From Fusicatenibacter_A intestinipullorum (GTDB taxonomy: Bacteria > Bacillota > Negativicutes > Acidaminococcales > Acidaminococcaceae), in contig DWZP01000004.1 in the NCBI GenBank assembly GCA_019117495.1, positions 62,001 through 126,000 on the forward strand: a DNA stretch of 64,000 bases, given 5' to 3'. The notes beneath the pieces are model-generated. The model was not told the DNA's origin, ran no database searches, and worked only from the letters and a program-made list of their open reading frames with translations. This document shows, piece by piece, positions 33,968 through 40,820 of this stretch (position 1 is its first letter; every line of letters begins with the position of its first letter). A program made the translations under genes and the position numbers.

Positions 33968-35650
33968 ATGATGAAAAAATTATATGCTGATATTTTAATG
34001 ACAGGTTTACTGTGCAGCGCTGCTCTTACGGCTAATGCCTTTGAATATGTAAGCAGCGAAGCAGGTTTTTCTGTTAACATTCCAGATCAGAACATTATGC
34101 TGATAGGCGAAAATATGTTTGCTGCCGAAAACCGTGTTTTTGACCTTGGCAAAAAACTTGTAAAAACCAACGGCATGCATTTTGTTACCGGGCTTAACCA
34201 GGAACAGCTTAAACAAAATTTTAATACCGTTTTTACAACGGAAAAATTTACTGCTGACCTCAATAATATTAAAAAAGCTTTAAAAAGCAGCACTGCTGCT
34301 GATGTTTTGCAAAGCAGCAAATATAAATACCTTACCGAAGCCGCGGCTGGTGCTTATGTAAATTACAGCGGCGAAAGCGAAGACCTTGCCGGTTTATTGG
34401 AATTAAACAAACAATTTGCCGGTATGGCGAACATAAAAAAGGCATCCGTTGAAAATATTAAAGGCAAAGATGCTTTAATGATAGAATCGGATATTAAAAA
34501 TATAACTTTTGAGTTAAAGCTGCCGCTGAAAAAATCGGAATTGTTGCCGCAAGAATCAGTTGATGAAGAAAACCTGAAAGACCAGGGCTTTAAATTTGAA
34601 TTTGCTGATGACGGCTATTTAGTTACTAAAATAGCAAATTTATATAATATTACAGAAAAAACTTATTTATTATCAGCCAATGACAACCTGTATACGGTAA
34701 CGAGCCTGTTTGCTTCAACTAACGAATTGCCTGACAATGTCGACAGCATTTATAAACTTGATAATAAAGGCTTTAATAAATTAAGCAAACAGCTGGTTAA
34801 CAGTTTAAAATTTACGGAACCTCAGAAAAACGGCAATAAACCGCTTACAATCAATGATAATATCAGCGGACGCAAACTGCAATTGCCGGAAAAATGGCTG
34901 TACACAAGAACTGATTTCAGCAGCATTTACGGTATTAATAAAGGCGGCTTTGGTCTTACTGCTTACAGCGCTTTGCCGGAAACTTCACTTGATGCTGCAA
35001 ATAACGCTATCAAAACCTTTGGTATAAGTTTTGATAACAGCACAAATACCTTGAAAATGGATTTGTCGCAGTTTACAATGCCGGATTTACTGAATTTGTT
35101 TGATGAAGGCATTGTTATGGCAAGCGGTAATTTTAATAATGTTGCGCAAATTGAGCCGGATTTTAATGAGTATGTAAACGAATACAAAACTATTTTTGAT
35201 AATCCTGAATTAACAAAATTTATCTTCCACAATAGTATGAACCAGCTTTTTAACAGCCTGCGCCCGGAAGATATTGCAGCCATAGAAAAATACCTGAAAG
35301 CAGAAAACTTTAACTATACTTTTGATATTAATAATTACAATGCACGCTTTAATTGTGATGCTGACTTAAAGGCTCACATACCAGACATATTTAAAGTGCT
35401 GCAGGAAGCAAATATTATTGCCGGAAATGCCGCTGACGCAGACGAAATGCGCAGCAGCCTGAGTAAAGATAAAGTTTTAGCAATGCTGGATACCAATCTA
35501 GTACCGTTTAACTGCTATTTTAAAAACCAGCTTTATTTTGACAGAAGCCAGCGCTTTAATAACCTGTTATATTTTACAAAAGGCGATAAGGCAGCTGCCA
35601 ACCAGCAAATTATAAAGCAGTTTAATACAACCGATTTATATCTTTATTGA
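33968..35650 (+). CDS. Secreted protein of unknown function, paralogue of the preceding gene
   Basis: This 560-residue protein has a signal peptide (hydrophobic stretch to about residue 24, ending TANA) and no other membrane helix. Function is unknown. It opens with FEYVSSEAGFSVNIP, similar in pattern to the mature start of the preceding protein, and later has SANDNLY and LPEKWLY at matching places, so the two look like tandem paralogues of a two-domain family. Lys and Asn are frequent and there are few cysteines. Two ATGs (33968 and 33971) follow AGAGGG. A terminator lies 25 bases after the stop. Confidence 0.75.
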   Translation: MMKKLYADILMTGLLCSAALTANAFEYVSSEAGFSVNIPDQNIMLIGENMFAAENRVFDLGKKLVKTNGMHFVTGLNQEQLKQNFNTVFTTEKFTADLNNIKKALKSSTAADVLQSSKYKYLTEAAAGAYVNYSGESEDLAGLLELNKQFAGMANIKKASVENIKGKDALMIESDIKNITFELKLPLKKSELLPQESVDEENLKDQGFKFEFADDGYLVTKIANLYNITEKTYLLSANDNLYTVTSLFASTNELPDNVDSIYKLDNKGFNKLSKQLVNSLKFTEPQKNGNKPLTINDNISGRKLQLPEKWLYTRTDFSSIYGINKGGFGLTAYSALPETSLDAANNAIKTFGISFDNSTNTLKMDLSQFTMPDLLNLFDEGIVMASGNFNNVAQIEPDFNEYVNEYKTIFDNPELTKFIFHNSMNQLFNSLRPEDIAAIEKYLKAENFNYTFDINNYNARFNCDADLKAHIPDIFKVLQEANIIAGNAADADEMRSSLSKDKVLAMLDTNLVPFNCYFKNQLYFDRSQRFNNLLYFTKGDKAAANQQIIKQFNTTDLYLY

Positions 35651-35674
35651 TTTGTGTTATAATAATAAAGTATC

Positions 35675-35716
35675 AAGAGGCTTATGCAGAAAATGCCTGA
35701 GCCTCTTATATTTTTG
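35675..35716 (+). terminator. Intrinsic terminator after the secreted protein genes
   Basis: AAGAGGCT at 35675-35682 pairs with AGCCTCTT at 35700-35707, with extra inner pairs TGC/GCA, and is followed by ATATTTTTG. Confidence 0.8.
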
Positions 35717-35797
35717 TAATAATGTTGTAAAAGCCACCTTCATAAATTGGCTGTAACAAATTTTAGAACGCTTGCGCATATAAATTAACGTGTTTAT

Positions 35798-35833
35798 TAT
35801 AAAAACGCCTCAAAAAGCAAATATGAAGGCGTG
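35798..35833 (-). terminator. Probable minus-strand terminator near dif
   Basis: Read on the minus strand, ACGCCT and AGGCGT form a six-base-pair stem with a 16-base loop, followed by a short T-run (TTTTATAAT). It would end a minus-strand transcript coming from the AT-rich gap, where a 43-codon frame lies just upstream. Confidence 0.4.
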
Positions 35834-35857
35834 AGTTTAAAAGCTTATTTAGCTTAT

Positions 35858-35989
35858 TTATAGTAAAATATCAATATAAGCTCTAATAAAAAGCATTATA
35901 AATTTTTGATACTTGTTAAATAATATAAAAATATCAGGGAGATAAAAGTAATAATAATATGATATGTAAATCTTCAAAATATAAATCAT
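35858..35989 (-). CDS. Possible small hydrophobic protein (43 residues)
   Basis: A minus-strand frame of 43 codons lies in the otherwise gene-free stretch 35651-36245. GGAGG is found 12 bases before the ATG, a little far, and a possible terminator follows the stop by 25 bases. The product is rich in Ile, Phe, Tyr and Leu and could span a membrane. The stretch is extremely AT-rich, so a chance frame with this composition is quite possible. No family is recognised. Confidence 0.3.
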   Translation of the reverse strand: MIYILKIYISYYYYFYLPDIFILFNKYQKFIMLFIRAYIDILL

Positions 35990-36051
35990 TTCAAATATTA
36001 ACCTCCGACAATATTAATAAAAAATCTGTTGTTTGAAATTTCATTTTCTAA

Positions 36052-36079
36052 ATTTTACATAATATATATTATCGGACGT
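36052..36079. other. dif: Probable dif chromosome-dimer resolution site (XerC/XerD)
   Basis: On the minus strand the 28 bases read as an 11-base left arm ACGTCCGATAA, a six-base centre TATATA and an 11-base right arm TTATGTAAAAT. This matches the B. subtilis dif sequence as I know it at 24 of 28 positions; mismatches are at 3, 7, 9 and 27. It also keeps the TTATGT-AAAT right arm of E. coli dif. It lies in a 600-bp AT-rich gap with no firm gene. Genes to its left run mostly on the plus strand and to its right almost all on the minus strand, which fits the replication terminus. Site-specific recombination here is inferred. Confidence 0.82.
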
Positions 36080-36167
36080 TATTTTTATATATTTATCTTT
36101 CATTTAAACTTCTGTTTTAACTCATCTTTCAATATTAAAAACAAAATTAAACTAATACAGCGAACAG

Positions 36168-36181
36168 CAAACAAATGTTTT
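36168..36181. promoter_or_regulatory. Putative LexA (SOS) box of lexA
   Basis: CAAACAAATGTTTT sits directly upstream of and overlapping the -35 element of lexA. Its 12-base core AAACAAATGTTT is palindromic around the central AA. It differs from the B. subtilis SOS box CGAACATATGTTCG mainly at the outer positions. The same core occurs at the recA and RNase J promoters in this window. Confidence 0.7.
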
Positions 36182-36208
36182 GACTCCTTCTTAATTAACT
36201 GCTATAAT
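36180..36208 (+). promoter_or_regulatory. Promoter of lexA
   Basis: TTGACT at 36180-36185 and TATAAT at 36203-36208 are separated by 17 bases, close to the consensus, 38 bases upstream of the lexA start. Confidence 0.8.
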
Positions 36209-36245
36209 AGAACTATATAAAATCTATTTCGGGAGGCTTTTATTA

Positions 36246-36905
36246 ATGGCCAGACATAAACGCTTTTCTAATTTTGAAGGACAAATTACCGAAGAAATGC
36301 TTACTGACCGTCAGCGTCAGATTTTAGAATATATACGCAAATGTGTTAAAGATAAAGGTTATCCTCCGGCTGTGCGTGAAATCGGCAAAGCTGTAGGATT
36401 ATCTTCAAGCGCCAGTGTTCATAATCACCTGCATAAATTAGAAGAATACGGCTTTTTGCAGCGTGACCCTTCCAAGCCGCGTGCACTTGAACTGACCCAG
36501 GACGCTGAATGGCGTCAGAAAACTGTTGTACCCGTTCCGCTTGTTGGTCGTGTAACGGCGGGCGTTCCTATTCTGGCTGTTGAAAATATTGAAGAAACAT
36601 ACCCCATTCCGCTTGATTTATTGGGATGCTCTGATGATGTTTTCATGCTTTCCGTGAGCGGCGACAGCATGATTAAAGCCGGTATTTTAGACCATGACTA
36701 TATTGTTGTGCGCAAGCAAAATTTTGCCAACAACGGAGATATCGTTGTTGCTTTAATCGACGGCGAAGAAACTACTGTTAAACGTTATTTCCGCGAACTT
36801 CGCTGTGTACGCTTACAGCCTGAAAACGATGCTTATCAGCCCATTGTAGGCGTCGATAATATTCAGGTTATCGGCAAAGTAATTGCCGTTTTTAGAATGA
36901 TGTAA
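36246..36905 (+). CDS. lexA: LexA repressor
   Basis: LexA represses DNA-damage genes and cleaves itself when RecA forms filaments. The 219-residue protein has a winged-helix DNA-binding domain (20-85; YPPAVREIGKAVGLSSSASVHNHL is the recognition region), the Ala105-Gly106 cleavage bond in GRVTAGVP, catalytic Ser141 in SGDSM and catalytic Lys179 in TVKRYF. GGGAGG precedes the ATG. The promoter carries a putative SOS box, so it is probably autoregulated. It is the only plus-strand gene right of dif and faces the minus-strand operon, sharing a terminator with it. Confidence 0.97.
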   Translation: MARHKRFSNFEGQITEEMLTDRQRQILEYIRKCVKDKGYPPAVREIGKAVGLSSSASVHNHLHKLEEYGFLQRDPSKPRALELTQDAEWRQKTVVPVPLVGRVTAGVPILAVENIEETYPIPLDLLGCSDDVFMLSVSGDSMIKAGILDHDYIVVRKQNFANNGDIVVALIDGEETTVKRYFRELRCVRLQPENDAYQPIVGVDNIQVIGKVIAVFRMM

Positions 36906-37045
36906 TATTCTAAAATTGTCATCAATTATATTAAAATAAAATTATTTCAGTTTCATACAAGCGCTTGGAAAATATTATATTAACGTCTATATGACATCAC
37001 AACAATTTCAAAAATCAAAACTATATATAATACTTAATAAAAATT

Positions 37046-37080
37046 AAAGGACTTGCTCTGATACAGAACAAGTCCTTTTT
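37046..37080. terminator. Bidirectional terminator between lexA and the long minus-strand operon
   Basis: AAAGGACTTG at 37046-37055 pairs with CAAGTCCTTT at 37069-37078. T-runs lie beyond both ends when read on the respective strand (TTTTT on plus, AATTTTTATT on minus). It can stop lexA transcription and the 16-kb operon from the right. The stretch 36906-37045 holds nothing else that I can support. Confidence 0.8.
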
Positions 37081-37104
37081 ATATGCAATTTTGCGCCGTT
37101 GCAG

Positions 37105-37209
37105 TTAATTTAAAACAATGCTGTAAATAGTATTTGACAGAACTACAGCTATTACAAGCACGATTGCAAATATTATAAAAAACCTTAAAATTCTAAAAAA
37201 CTTCTTCAT
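37105..37209 (-). CDS. Small single-pass membrane peptide (34 residues)
   Basis: A 34-codon frame follows the thioesterase gene on the same strand. GGGAAGAG stands nine bases before the ATG, directly after the thioesterase stop, and the terminator follows the frame by 25 bases, so it looks like the last gene of the operon. The peptide starts MKKFFRILRF, with positive charges, followed by about 20 hydrophobic residues rich in Ile, Val and Phe and a short polar tail (SNTIYSIVLN). That predicts a small inner-membrane protein with its N-terminus inside. It is too short for family recognition; function unknown. Confidence 0.5.
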   Translation of the reverse strand: MKKFFRILRFFIIFAIVLVIAVVLSNTIYSIVLN

Positions 37210-37234
37210 AATAAATAACTCTTCCCATAAAAAT

Positions 37235-37672
37235 TTACCATTTTTCAGGTATAGTTTCAAACTTCCCTATAACATACATTGTGCCAAGCATTTCCGTAAG
37301 CAGCGTACCTTCATTATTAAAGGTTTCTACTTTTATAATAATTATTTTGTGCCCGCGCTGAATTACCGTGCCAACAGCAGTAGCCACATCTCCGGCATGG
37401 AGGTTTTTTATAAAGTTTATCGTGTAATTAATAGTTACTACTCTGGCCCCTACACTTGCGCTTGCCATCCCCAGCGCAGTATCTGCAAGTGCTGCCAGAG
37501 AACCCCCGTGGGCAACTTCATATAAATTGGTGTGCTTGGCTGCGTCAATAGGCATTGCAAGTGTTACCTTACCGCATTCAACGTCAACAAGCTCCATGCC
37601 GCACAGTTTAACAAAACTATTAATACTATATACATCTTTGATAATTTGCGTATATTCTTCTTTTGCGCTCAT
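37235..37672 (-). CDS. PaaI-family hotdog thioesterase
   Basis: This 145-residue single-domain hotdog protein is of the PaaI/YbgC-like acyl-CoA thioesterase group, acting on small or aromatic acyl-CoA in the cytosol. The helix motif HGGSLAALADTALGMA carries the usual Gly-Gly and catalytic Asp positions, preceded by HTNLYEVAH and followed by INYTINFIKNLHAGD. GGGAGG lies before the ATG. It is near the end of a long operon and has no clear metabolic partner beside it. The acyl substrate cannot be told from the sequence. Confidence 0.85.
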   Translation of the reverse strand: MSAKEEYTQIIKDVYSINSFVKLCGMELVDVECGKVTLAMPIDAAKHTNLYEVAHGGSLAALADTALGMASASVGARVVTINYTINFIKNLHAGDVATAVGTVIQRGHKIIIIKVETFNNEGTLLTEMLGTMYVIGKFETIPEKW

Positions 37673-37700
37673 TAACTTTACCTCCCTGCCGGTATAATTT

Positions 37701-38939
37701 TTATTCTTTGGGGCCTACCATACGCGCTGCGCTCATAATGGCAATACGGCCATGTTCAAAAGTCAGCCCGCCCTGGAAATACACATTATATGGCTCACGG
37801 CACGGGCCGTCAGCACTCAATTCGATAGAAGCGCCCTGTACGAAAGTTCCAGCTGCCATAATAATTTCATCCTGATAACCCGGAATCATGGCAGGAACAG
37901 GCTCTACATGTGCGTCAACCGGCGAATTTGTCTGAATTGCAACACAGAAATTACATAATTTCTCACGTGTTTCCAAACGTATAGCCTGAATAATATCGCT
38001 GCGCACTTCTTCCGGCAGCGGTTTTACCGAATAACCAAGTTTTTTAAAAACAGCCGAAGCAAAAATTGCAGTTTTTACGGCCTGCGTTACAACATGAGGC
38101 GCAATAAACAAGCCCTGATAAAATTCGCGTGCCGTATCACCCAACGTTGCACCCATCTCGCCGCCTAATCCCGGAGCGGTAAGACGGTATGAAGCAAGTT
38201 CCACCAAATCGGCACGGCCGGCTATATAGCCGCCGGTAGGAGCAAAACCGCCGCCCATATTTTTAATAAGAGAACCTGCAATCAAGTCTGCGCCGACTTC
38301 GGTAGGTTCCTGTTTTTCAATAAATTCGCCGTAGCAGTTATCTACAAAGCAAATAACATCCGGCTTAACCTTTTTTACGGCTGCGCATATCTCACCTATC
38401 TGCGCTACATTAAGCGTTTTGCGCACACTGCTGTAACCGCAGGAGCGCTGAATGTGTATTAAGCGAGTTTTATCTGTAATAGCGCTGCAAATCGCTTCTA
38501 AATCCGGCTTGTCGTCCTGCATGGGAATTTCTTTATAAATAACGCCCAAATCTACAAGCGAACCCGGCGTTTTTACAGGGCTGCCGATAATGGTCTGCAT
38601 GGTATCATACGGTGTTCCTGTTGCAGCTATCATCTCATCACCTGCACGCAATACACCCAAAAGAGCCACTGCCAGCGCATGTGTGCCACTTACAAACTGC
38701 GAACGTACCAACGCTGCTTCCGTATGGAAAATTTCTGCGTAAATTACATCAAGGTTCTCTCGCCCAACATCGGAATAAGCATAACCGGTTGTAGGTTTTA
38801 AATAATAATCTGAAACCATGTGGTTACGGAAAGCCTTCATTACTTTTTCCGTGTTAAATAAGGCGGCTTCTTCATATATTTTAGAATACTTTTCTACATC
38901 ATTAAGTGCTGTTTTTTCAATTTCTGCAAAGTCTACCAT
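37701..38939 (-). CDS. PLP-dependent methionine gamma-lyase-like protein (YnbB family)
   Basis: This 412-residue fold-type I PLP enzyme is of the family often annotated as aluminium resistance or methionine gamma-lyase family protein. The PLP lysine is probably Lys226 in GSLIKNMGGG, with the cofactor-binding Asp200 in CFVDNCYGEF. Its YSDVGRENLDVIYAEIF and GTHALA segments are typical of YnbB. The true reaction is not known for this family. In B. subtilis ynbB also lies just downstream of an hflX homologue, so the pairing here is conserved. The ribosome site is weak, which suggests translational coupling with hflX. Confidence 0.85.
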   Translation of the reverse strand: MVDFAEIEKTALNDVEKYSKIYEEAALFNTEKVMKAFRNHMVSDYYLKPTTGYAYSDVGRENLDVIYAEIFHTEAALVRSQFVSGTHALAVALLGVLRAGDEMIAATGTPYDTMQTIIGSPVKTPGSLVDLGVIYKEIPMQDDKPDLEAICSAITDKTRLIHIQRSCGYSSVRKTLNVAQIGEICAAVKKVKPDVICFVDNCYGEFIEKQEPTEVGADLIAGSLIKNMGGGFAPTGGYIAGRADLVELASYRLTAPGLGGEMGATLGDTAREFYQGLFIAPHVVTQAVKTAIFASAVFKKLGYSVKPLPEEVRSDIIQAIRLETREKLCNFCVAIQTNSPVDAHVEPVPAMIPGYQDEIIMAAGTFVQGASIELSADGPCREPYNVYFQGGLTFEHGRIAIMSAARMVGPKE

Positions 38940-38948
38940 TTAAATTAT

Positions 38949-40763
38949 TCACTCGCTTTTTAAAATATATTCATTGTATGCTTCCAAATCTTCTACCGGC
39001 AGAATAACTTTCATTACTGCGCCATTTTCTGTATACTCCTGCTCTAAAACATTGGCAGTTTCATGAAGCTGGGCAGCTTTGGCTGTTTCCGCATAAGGAA
39101 TACACAAAGTAACTTCTACGGCTTTGCTTTTAAGATGTGTTTCTATCATCTGCTGCAAAGTTTCAAGGTTTAACTTTTTAGCAGCCGATATACAAACGGT
39201 ATCTTCTTCTAGTGCTAATCTGTCAGCCAGTTTGCTGTCCGGAGGCAGTTTATCTATTTTATTATAAACCGTAATAACCGGCTTTGTTTCTGCGCCGATT
39301 TCCTTTAAAACTTCATGTACCGCAGCCGCCTGTTCTTTATAAAGCTCGTGGCTTACGTCGATAACATGCACCAGTAAATCAGCTTCCGTTACAACTTCAA
39401 GCGTGGAACGGAAAGCGGCAATCAGCTGATGCGGCAGGCGCTGAATAAAACCAACCGTATCAGTTATGATTATTTCCTGCTTGTTGGGAAGCGTCAGCTG
39501 GCGTGTAGTTGGGTCTAACGTTGCAAAAAGCTGGTCTTTGGCATAAATATCGGAATTTGTAAGTGTATTAAGAAGTGTTGATTTGCCGGCATTGGTATAA
39601 CCTACAAGGCTCACTTCAAATACATTGTTCTTTTTGCGCTTGCTGCGGTGCAGGGAACGTACGGCTTTAACCTTTTCAATCTGGTCTTTAATAAAAGCAA
39701 TGCGGTCGCGGATTCTGCGGCGGTCAACTTCAAGTTTCGTTTCACCAGGGCCGCGTGTGCCAATACCGCCGCCGAGCCTTGAAAGCATAAGGCCTTTGCC
39801 CATAATACGCGGCAGCGTATATTGCAGCTGTGCCAGTTCAACCTGTAATTTGCCTTCGTTGGTACGGGCGCGCTGGGCAAAAATATCAAGAATGAGCGCT
39901 GTTCGGTCTAAAATTCTGATGCCCATAACGCTTTCGATATTACGCTGCTGTGCCGGGGAAAGTTCGTCGTCAAAAATACATAAGTCGATATTTTCCTGCT
40001 GGGCATACAAAGCAAGCTCCTGCACTTTGCCTCTGCCTATAAAAAACGCAGGGTCAGGTTTGGAGCGTTTTTGTATAAACTTCTTTATTACAGTTGCACC
40101 TGCCGTATCGGCAAGCTGTTTTAATTCTTCGAGTGAATCGTCAACTGTCCACAGCGAATCGTTTCTTCCCCACTCCATGCCAATTAAAATGGCTCTTTCG
40201 GACATGACCTGCAAAGATGCAGTTCCGGTCTGCTTGTCGAGTATGCGCTCTATCGTGCTTACTGTATTAACAAAGTTAATGTTTTCAGCATCTTCTATAC
40301 TATACGGTCCGTAACATTCAGCGGTGTAATTTTCATTGCTGTCTATGCCGGTTATCAGCCCGAAAGTAAGTTCAGATTTGGTAAAATCCGGAGAAATAAC
40401 GCCAATGGCAACCATGGCATCATATTTATTGTTTTTTAAAGCAGAAATATCAACGCCGCTTAAATACGGGTTGCCGCCCGGATGCGTATGTATGCAGCGT
40501 ATGCCGCTAAGGCGTCCGGCTCCGCGCCTGCCGCTGAAAGAAGGCAACTCCACAGTAGCATTGTCGCCTACTGCAATTTCTATAATCTGGCCGCTGCGTG
40601 TAATATAAACGGAAATTTCCCTGTTTATATACTCTGTAATATCCGCAAGCTTAACAGCAAGCTCCTGAGAAACAAGCTGCGGCGACTGCATATCGTACAG
40701 TTTCTGCAGTTCTGCTATAACGCTGTCGCGTATGCCTTTTATATTACCTTTAATTTCACGCAT
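38949..40763 (-). CDS. hflX: GTPase HflX with an N-terminal JAMM-like domain
   Basis: HflX is a ribosome-associated GTPase that can split stalled 70S ribosomes. At 604 residues this protein is some 180 residues longer than usual. The standard part starts near residue 185: the HflX N-domain with FFIGRGKVQEL, a coiled helix pair with RGPGETKLEVDRRRIRDRI, then the G domain with G1 GYTNAGKS at 388-395, G3 DTVGF and G4 NKID. The extra N-terminus has IHTHPGGNPYLSGVD at 91-105. His92, His94, Ser102 and Asp105 fit the H-x-H-P...S-x2-D pattern of JAMM/RadC metal sites, with Glu62 a possible fourth residue. The metal site is read by eye. Confidence 0.93.
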   Translation of the reverse strand: MREIKGNIKGIRDSVIAELQKLYDMQSPQLVSQELAVKLADITEYINREISVYITRSGQIIEIAVGDNATVELPSFSGRRGAGRLSGIRCIHTHPGGNPYLSGVDISALKNNKYDAMVAIGVISPDFTKSELTFGLITGIDSNENYTAECYGPYSIEDAENINFVNTVSTIERILDKQTGTASLQVMSERAILIGMEWGRNDSLWTVDDSLEELKQLADTAGATVIKKFIQKRSKPDPAFFIGRGKVQELALYAQQENIDLCIFDDELSPAQQRNIESVMGIRILDRTALILDIFAQRARTNEGKLQVELAQLQYTLPRIMGKGLMLSRLGGGIGTRGPGETKLEVDRRRIRDRIAFIKDQIEKVKAVRSLHRSKRKKNNVFEVSLVGYTNAGKSTLLNTLTNSDIYAKDQLFATLDPTTRQLTLPNKQEIIITDTVGFIQRLPHQLIAAFRSTLEVVTEADLLVHVIDVSHELYKEQAAAVHEVLKEIGAETKPVITVYNKIDKLPPDSKLADRLALEEDTVCISAAKKLNLETLQQMIETHLKSKAVEVTLCIPYAETAKAAQLHETANVLEQEYTENGAVMKVILPVEDLEAYNEYILKSE

Positions 40764-40776
40764 AATTATACCTCAA

Positions 40777-40803
40777 AGAGCAGACAGTATTTCTGCCTGC
40801 TCT
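40777..40803 (-). other. Hairpin in the deaD-hflX gap
   Basis: AGAGCAG-A-CAG pairs with CTG-C-CTGCTCT in the short space between the helicase stop and the hflX ribosome site. Only three T follow it on the minus strand, so it is a poor terminator. It may trim or moderate expression of the downstream genes. Confidence 0.3.
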
Positions 40804-40820
40804 CTTTCATAAACAAAATT

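Noticed and set aside
36161..36167. CGAACAG half-site as a B. subtilis type SOS box for lexA
   Set aside because: No matching GTTCG half lies at the right distance; the AAACA-NN-TGTTT palindrome next to it is symmetrical and shared with recA.
36029..36220. 63-codon plus-strand open frame between the secreted genes and lexA
   Set aside because: It runs through the dif-like site and the lexA promoter, has no ribosome site and its composition is that of AT-rich spacer DNA.
40777..40803. Hairpin before hflX as an operon terminator
   Set aside because: Only three T follow it on the transcribed strand and the next ribosome site is immediate, so it is at most a weak stop or processing site.
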